From Ectobacillus sp048976805 (GTDB lineage Bacteria; Bacillota; Bacilli; Bacillales; Bacillaceae_G), in the NCBI GenBank assembly GCA_048976805.1, contig JBHGUR010000079.1, positions 110,668-174,667 of the forward strand: a stretch of 64,000 bases of DNA. The letters run 5' to 3'. Within the stretch, counting starts at the first letter, position 1. Each line of letters starts with the position of its first letter. Positions 60,507 to 64,000 of this stretch are shown here, in pieces. A program made the translations under genes and the position numbers. The notes under the pieces were generated by a model. It was not told where the DNA came from. It did not search any database and saw only the letters and a list, made by a program, of their open reading frames with translations.

Positions 60507-60680
60507 GTGAAGAATGTTGAGCGTATTTTAATTAAATTGGCGATTATCCAGCTGCTGTTTTTGCTTTTAGGACAAGCGTTATTAACACAGGAGCACTTTG
60601 CCCGCCATTTATCGAAGGTTGTATACTATGAAGGGGTAACAAAAGGGGTAGTGACAAATGTTTTGGAAACAGGCAGGTAG
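60507..60680 (+). CDS. ypfB: YpfB family small membrane protein (DUF5359)
   Basis: A 57-residue protein with GTG start 8 nt after GAGGAG; the nearby ATG at 60503 is out of frame and stops at once. It begins with KNVERILIKLAIIQLLFLLL, a single membrane helix, and contains YYEGVTKGVV, which I recall from YpfB. In B. subtilis ypfB precedes cmk, exactly as here. Function unknown. Confidence 0.8.
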   Translation: MKNVERILIKLAIIQLLFLLLGQALLTQEHFARHLSKVVYYEGVTKGVVTNVLETGR

Positions 60681-60748
60681 TTTTTTCTTGCTTCCTAGTC
60701 GGTTTGTGCTACAATAGTTTCAGACTTTCATCGAAGAGAGAAGGCATG

Positions 60749-60778
60749 CAAAAGCAGGAAGACTCCTGCTTTTCGTTA
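60749..60778 (+). terminator. Hairpin between ypfB and cmk
   Basis: AAAAGCAGGA / TCCTGCTTTT stem with only a weak T tail (CGTTATGTC). Terminator or attenuator of cmk. Confidence 0.55.
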
Positions 60779-60810
60779 TGTCTTTTTATGATGTTAAAAG
60801 AGGTGGCAAT

Positions 60811-61488
60811 ATGACCAAAAACATTTCCATTGCAATTGATGGCCCTGCGGCTGCTGGCAAAAGCACTGTCGCGAAAATTATCGGCCAGAAGCTTTCATAC
60901 GTATATATTGATACGGGAGCGATGTATCGTGCTTTAACATATGCCGTGCTAAATCGAGGTGCTGACATTCATAGCGAAGAGGAAGTTATGGATGTGTTAA
61001 AAGATATTCAGATTACATTTCAAAACAGACAACAATTACAGCGAGTGTTATTAAATGGAATCGATGTAACAGAAGCAATTAGAACGCCTGAAGTGACGAA
61101 TCAAGTATCAATTGCGGCAAAGCACCGGCTTGTTCGTGAAGAAATGGTACGCCGCCAGCAAATTTTGGGGGCAAATGGCGGGGTAGTCATGGATGGCCGT
61201 GATATCGGCACCCACGTCTTGCCACATGCAGAAGTAAAAATTTTCTTGTTGGCGTCTGTTGAGGAACGCGCGCAAAGAAGACATTTGGAAAATATGCAAA
61301 AGGGTTTTCCGTCAGATTTGGAAAAGCTAAAACGGGAGATTGCCCATCGTGATAAATTGGACTCCGAGCGCGAGGTAGCGCCGCTGAAAAAAGCGGATGA
61401 TGCGATTGAACTTGACACAACATCTCTATCTATTGAACAAGTTGTGGAAAAGATTATGGATATTGTCAGGAGAAAATTAGCACAATAG
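60811..61488 (+). CDS. cmk: Cytidylate kinase
   Basis: Phosphorylates CMP and dCMP. The 225 residues have P-loop DGPAAAGKSTVAK (from about residue 10), YIDTGAMYRALT, VVMDGRDIGTHVLPHAEVK and RRHLENMQKGFP (lid). ATG 60811 with AAGAGGTGG upstream; the in-frame ATG at 60778 lies upstream of that site. ypfB-cmk-ypfD-fni is the B. subtilis order. Confidence 0.96.
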   Translation: MTKNISIAIDGPAAAGKSTVAKIIGQKLSYVYIDTGAMYRALTYAVLNRGADIHSEEEVMDVLKDIQITFQNRQQLQRVLLNGIDVTEAIRTPEVTNQVSIAAKHRLVREEMVRRQQILGANGGVVMDGRDIGTHVLPHAEVKIFLLASVEERAQRRHLENMQKGFPSDLEKLKREIAHRDKLDSEREVAPLKKADDAIELDTTSLSIEQVVEKIMDIVRRKLAQ

Positions 61489-61522
61489 AAAGGAAAGGGT
61501 TTTGCCCTTTCCTTCTTTTTTT
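61488..61522 (+). terminator. Terminator after cmk
   Basis: AAAGGAAAGGG / CCCTTTCCTTCTTTTTTT hairpin. Confidence 0.85.
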
Positions 61523-61688
61523 AAATCGCTAAGAAATACATTCAATTCACTTGACAAATGTTCCGATTTGTTAGAAGTTAGTAAAAGAGGGTATTTTCTA
61601 AATATTTTATCCAACACGAAAATGGTTATATTTTCCATTTCGTATATACATAAAAAATGCTTTGTTAATTCAGTAGGGAGGTATTTCT

Positions 61689-62831
61689 ATGGTTGAAAAG
61701 ATGAATGAAGAAGTAACAGCATTGCAGGTCGGTGATATTGTGACAGGCCAAGTTACAAAAGTTGAGGACAAACAAGTTCTTGTAGACATCGGCTACAAAA
61801 CAGAAGGTGTTATTCCAATCAGCGAACTGGCTAATGTACATATCGAAAAGGCAAGCGATGTTGTACAAGAAGGGCAAACGCTGCAATTAAAAGTGACCAA
61901 GCTAGAAGACGATGACCTTGTGCTTTCTAAACGGGCGGTTGACGCGGAAAAGGCGTGGGAAGATTTATACGCGAAATTTGAAGCGGGCGAAGCGTTCGAT
62001 GTAACTGTAAAGGATATTGTAAACGGAGGCCTTGTTGTCGACCTTGGCGTACGCGGTTTCATTCCGGCCTCTCTTGTAGAAAAACATTATGTAGAAGATT
62101 TCACCGACTATAAAGGAAAAACATTGAAGGTGAAAATTGTAGAGCTTGACCGCGAGAAAAACCGTGTGATTCTCTCTCATAAAGCGGTCGTGGAAGAAGA
62201 GCTGGAAGCGAGCAAGAAGCAAGCGATTCAAGCTTTAAAAGCAGGAGATATAATCGAGGGCACTGTTCAGCGCCTAACTGATTTTGGCGCTTTCGTCAAT
62301 GTGGGAGGAGTGGATGGCTTAGTCCATATTTCTCAAATCTCCCATGAGCGTGTCGAGAAACCGTCCGATGCATTGTCTGAAGGGCAAGCAGTAAAAGTGA
62401 AAGTTCTTTCTGTAGACCCTGATACACAGCGCATCTCTTTATCCATTAAAGCGGCACAGCCTGGCCCTTGGGATAGTATTAATGAAAAAGTAAAAGCAGG
62501 GGACATTTTAGAAGGAACGGTAAAGCGTTTGGTTGCTTTCGGCGCTTTTGTAGAAATCGCTCCTTCTGTAGAAGGCTTAGTGCACGTATCGCAAATTGCA
62601 AACCGCCATGTGAAAAATCCGCATGAGGTATTAGAAGTAGGTCAAGTTGTTCAAGTGAAAGTGCTAGAAGTGAACGCGAAAGATAAGCGGATCTCCTTAA
62701 GTATGAAAGAAGCGGTGGAAGAAGAGCCGGAAGTGAAGGAAGATTACAGCAAATATCAGCCTGCTTCTGAGAGCGCTACGTTCCAGCTTGGCGATATTAT
62801 CGGGGAACAATTAAAAAAGCTGAAGAAATAA
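61689..62831 (+). CDS. ypfD: 30S ribosomal protein S1 homologue YpfD
   Basis: A 380-residue protein with four S1 RNA-binding repeats (about 15-85, 100-170, 185-255, 272-340), visible as repeated VEGLVHVSQI/VDGLVHISQI-type segments. This four-repeat form is typical of Firmicutes, versus six in E. coli RpsA. Ribosome-binding site GGGAGG. An S1-like role in translation is inferred. A TTGACA at 61551 upstream lacks a good -10. Confidence 0.94.
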   Translation: MVEKMNEEVTALQVGDIVTGQVTKVEDKQVLVDIGYKTEGVIPISELANVHIEKASDVVQEGQTLQLKVTKLEDDDLVLSKRAVDAEKAWEDLYAKFEAGEAFDVTVKDIVNGGLVVDLGVRGFIPASLVEKHYVEDFTDYKGKTLKVKIVELDREKNRVILSHKAVVEEELEASKKQAIQALKAGDIIEGTVQRLTDFGAFVNVGGVDGLVHISQISHERVEKPSDALSEGQAVKVKVLSVDPDTQRISLSIKAAQPGPWDSINEKVKAGDILEGTVKRLVAFGAFVEIAPSVEGLVHVSQIANRHVKNPHEVLEVGQVVQVKVLEVNAKDKRISLSMKEAVEEEPEVKEDYSKYQPASESATFQLGDIIGEQLKKLKK

Positions 62832-62843
62832 TGGAGGATAGCT

Positions 62844-63914
62844 GTGACAAGAGCAAAGCGGAAGATTGATCACATTCAATATGCTCTTTCAACTGGACAG
62901 TCCCGGGCGCACGGCTTTGATGATATTACCTTTGTGCATCAAAGTTTGCCGAATATGGCATGTGCCGATGTTTCTTTGCATACAAAAATAGGCGAACTTT
63001 CCTTAAGTTCGCCTATTTTTATCAACGCGATGACTGGGGGCGGCGGTGAAGCGACAGAAAAGATTAATGGCGTCCTTGCACAGGCAGCAGGTCATTACAA
63101 TTTGGCAATGGCGGTAGGTTCGCAAATGGCAGCGCTGAAAGACGAGACAGAAGAGCGGTCTTATAAAGTTGTAAGAAAATATAATCCAACCGGAATGGTG
63201 TTTGCGAATTTAGGAAGCGAAGCGACAGTTGAACAAGCCAAAAAGGCGGTTGCAATGCTTGAAGCGAATGCGATTCAAATTCATTTGAATGTTATACAGG
63301 AGCTGACGATGCCTGAAGGGGACCGCGATTTTGCAAATGCTTTAATACGTATTGAACAAATTGTAAAGGAATGCGGTGTTCCGGTGATTGTCAAAGAAGT
63401 CGGTTTTGGGATGAGCAAGGAAACGGTTCGGGCGCTTAGAAGCGTTGGTGTACGTATCATTGATATCGGCGGGTTTGGCGGCACAAATTTTGCTGATATT
63501 GAAAATGAGCGGCGTAAACGGATGCTTGCTTATTTTAACAATTGGGGCATTCCGACGGCAGCTTCTTTGGTGGAAGGTGTGAGTGAGGGAAAAGGTGTTT
63601 CCTTTATCGCTTCAGGAGGGCTGCAGACGGCTTTAGAAGCGGCAAAGGCGATAGCGCTGGGCGCCTCGGCTGCGGCATATGCCGGCTATTTTTTGAAGAT
63701 ATTTATGAAGCAGGGAATGGACGAGCTGCTTCTTGAGATTGAACGGCTTCATGAAGATTTAGTATTTATTATGACGGCGCTGGGCGTTAAAACGATCGCC
63801 GAACTCCAGCAGGCGCCGCTTGTTATTAGCGGGGGAACCCATCATTGGCTGACGGAACGAGGTATTGATACGACGCGCTATAGCAGAAGAAAAGGGGCTG
63901 ACCCAAAAAGCTAA
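62844..63914 (+). CDS. fni: Isopentenyl-diphosphate delta-isomerase, type II
   Basis: FMN- and NADPH-dependent isomerase interconverting IPP and DMAPP; DMAPP is also the MiaA donor. The 356 residues show FINAMTGGGGEATEKIN, AVGSQMAALKD, QIHLNVIQELTMPEGDRDF, and the FMN-phosphate site in FIASGGLQTALEAAKAIALGA. GTG start 62844 with TGGAGGATAG upstream. The last gene of the ypfD block (12-bp gap). Confidence 0.94.
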   Translation: MTRAKRKIDHIQYALSTGQSRAHGFDDITFVHQSLPNMACADVSLHTKIGELSLSSPIFINAMTGGGGEATEKINGVLAQAAGHYNLAMAVGSQMAALKDETEERSYKVVRKYNPTGMVFANLGSEATVEQAKKAVAMLEANAIQIHLNVIQELTMPEGDRDFANALIRIEQIVKECGVPVIVKEVGFGMSKETVRALRSVGVRIIDIGGFGGTNFADIENERRKRMLAYFNNWGIPTAASLVEGVSEGKGVSFIASGGLQTALEAAKAIALGASAAAYAGYFLKIFMKQGMDELLLEIERLHEDLVFIMTALGVKTIAELQQAPLVISGGTHHWLTERGIDTTRYSRRKGADPKS

Positions 63915-63940
63915 TGCGTTTTTCGGTCAGGCCCTTCTTT
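63894..63940 (+). terminator. Terminator after fni
   Basis: GGGCTGACC / GGTCAGGCCC stem bridging the stop codon, then TTCTTTTC. Confidence 0.75.
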
Positions 63941-64000
63941 TCTCTGTTTAAATTTATTTTTGATTTTACACTAAAGCCGGTCCCTTTACCCCGGCGGGGC
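63941..64000 (+). mobile_element. Diverged left end of an element A copy (cut by window end)
   Basis: TCTCTGTTTAAATTTATTTT then TGATTTTACACTAAAGCCGG and CCCCGGCGGGG align with the left half of element A (GCTCTGTTAAATTTGATTGT, TGATTTTCCACTACAGGCGG, CGCGGGCGGGG) with many substitutions. It is an old copy; the rest is outside the window. Confidence 0.65.

Noticed and set aside
1..64000. CRISPR array, rRNA or tRNA genes
   Set aside because: No regularly spaced direct repeats, no rRNA signature sequences and no cloverleaf with a TTCGANNC-type arm were noticed on either strand. A tool-based scan was not possible.

Overview
The window is a chromosomal segment of an endospore-forming, low-to-mid GC Bacillaceae bacterium. 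The evidence is a full set of sporulation genes (spoVS, cotE, spoVK, dacB-spmA-spmB, an sspL-like gene), GlnR and LexA with Bacillus-type operators, the ResA-E cytochrome c and redox-regulation cluster, and Bacillus gene order throughout. The 2-oxoacid:ferredoxin oxidoreductase next to spoVS and the order deoD ... sodF-dacB-spmAB-rluB-resABCDE resemble the Bacillus cereus side of the family more than B. subtilis. This placement is by gene content and order recalled from known genomes, not by a search.

Layout. 0-0.25 kb: right end of a small mobile repeat and a broken IS1182-type transposase N-terminus. 0.6-17.7 kb: rny, ymdB, spoVS, a dipeptidase, korAB, miaB, ricA/ymcA, cotE, mutS-mutL, a small unknown gene, miaA and hfq. 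17.8-23.7 kb: a tyrosine recombinase homologue whose catalytic residues are mostly replaced, spoVK, two tiny spore-type genes, a TRIC-type channel, hflX and an aluminium-resistance-type PLP enzyme. 23.8-27.4 kb: glnR-glnA and the SOS locus lexA/yneB-ynzC, without yneA. Near 27.4-28.5 kb gene order jumps to a block that lies far away in B. subtilis: deoD, a Fur-controlled FhuF-like reductase, a HAD phosphatase, ypuI, sodF, dacB-spmA-spmB, rluB, resABC and resDE. 43.8-48.3 kb: a cobalamin riboswitch and ATP:cobalamin adenosyltransferase, an M23/LysM peptidase, an FMN riboswitch with ribU, and ferredoxin. 48.6-55.5 kb: ypbB-recQ-ypbD-ypbE, a CBS protein, ypbG, a B12-binding MerR regulator of CarH/LitR type and mecB. 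55.8-64 kb: gudB with a CcpA (cre) site, a short amidase, ypdA, ansA, ypfB-cmk-ypfD and fni.

How the genes work together. Most are housekeeping genes for RNA turnover (RNase Y, RicA, Hfq), tRNA modification (MiaA/MiaB), mismatch repair, nitrogen and glutamate metabolism (GlnRA, GudB, AnsA), cytochrome c assembly (ResABC) and sporulation. Cobalamin appears three times: a riboswitch, an adenosyltransferase, and a regulator carrying the ligand motifs of adenosylcobalamin photoreceptors.

The most unusual sequence is a pair of small dispersed repeats. Element A (about 145-185 bp) has GGCTCTGTTAAA terminal inverted repeats and occurs as four full copies plus two partial ones at the window edges. 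Two copies are flanked by perfect 8-bp target duplications, so it is a MITE-like mobile element; one insertion split the ansA stop codon and regenerated a stop. Element B (about 105-145 bp) is a nested-hairpin repeat with three copies, two of them directly beside an A copy. Together with the degenerate recombinase and the 13-bp inverted repeat upstream of it, these are the features least explained by known families. No CRISPR array, prophage, rRNA or tRNA gene was recognised.
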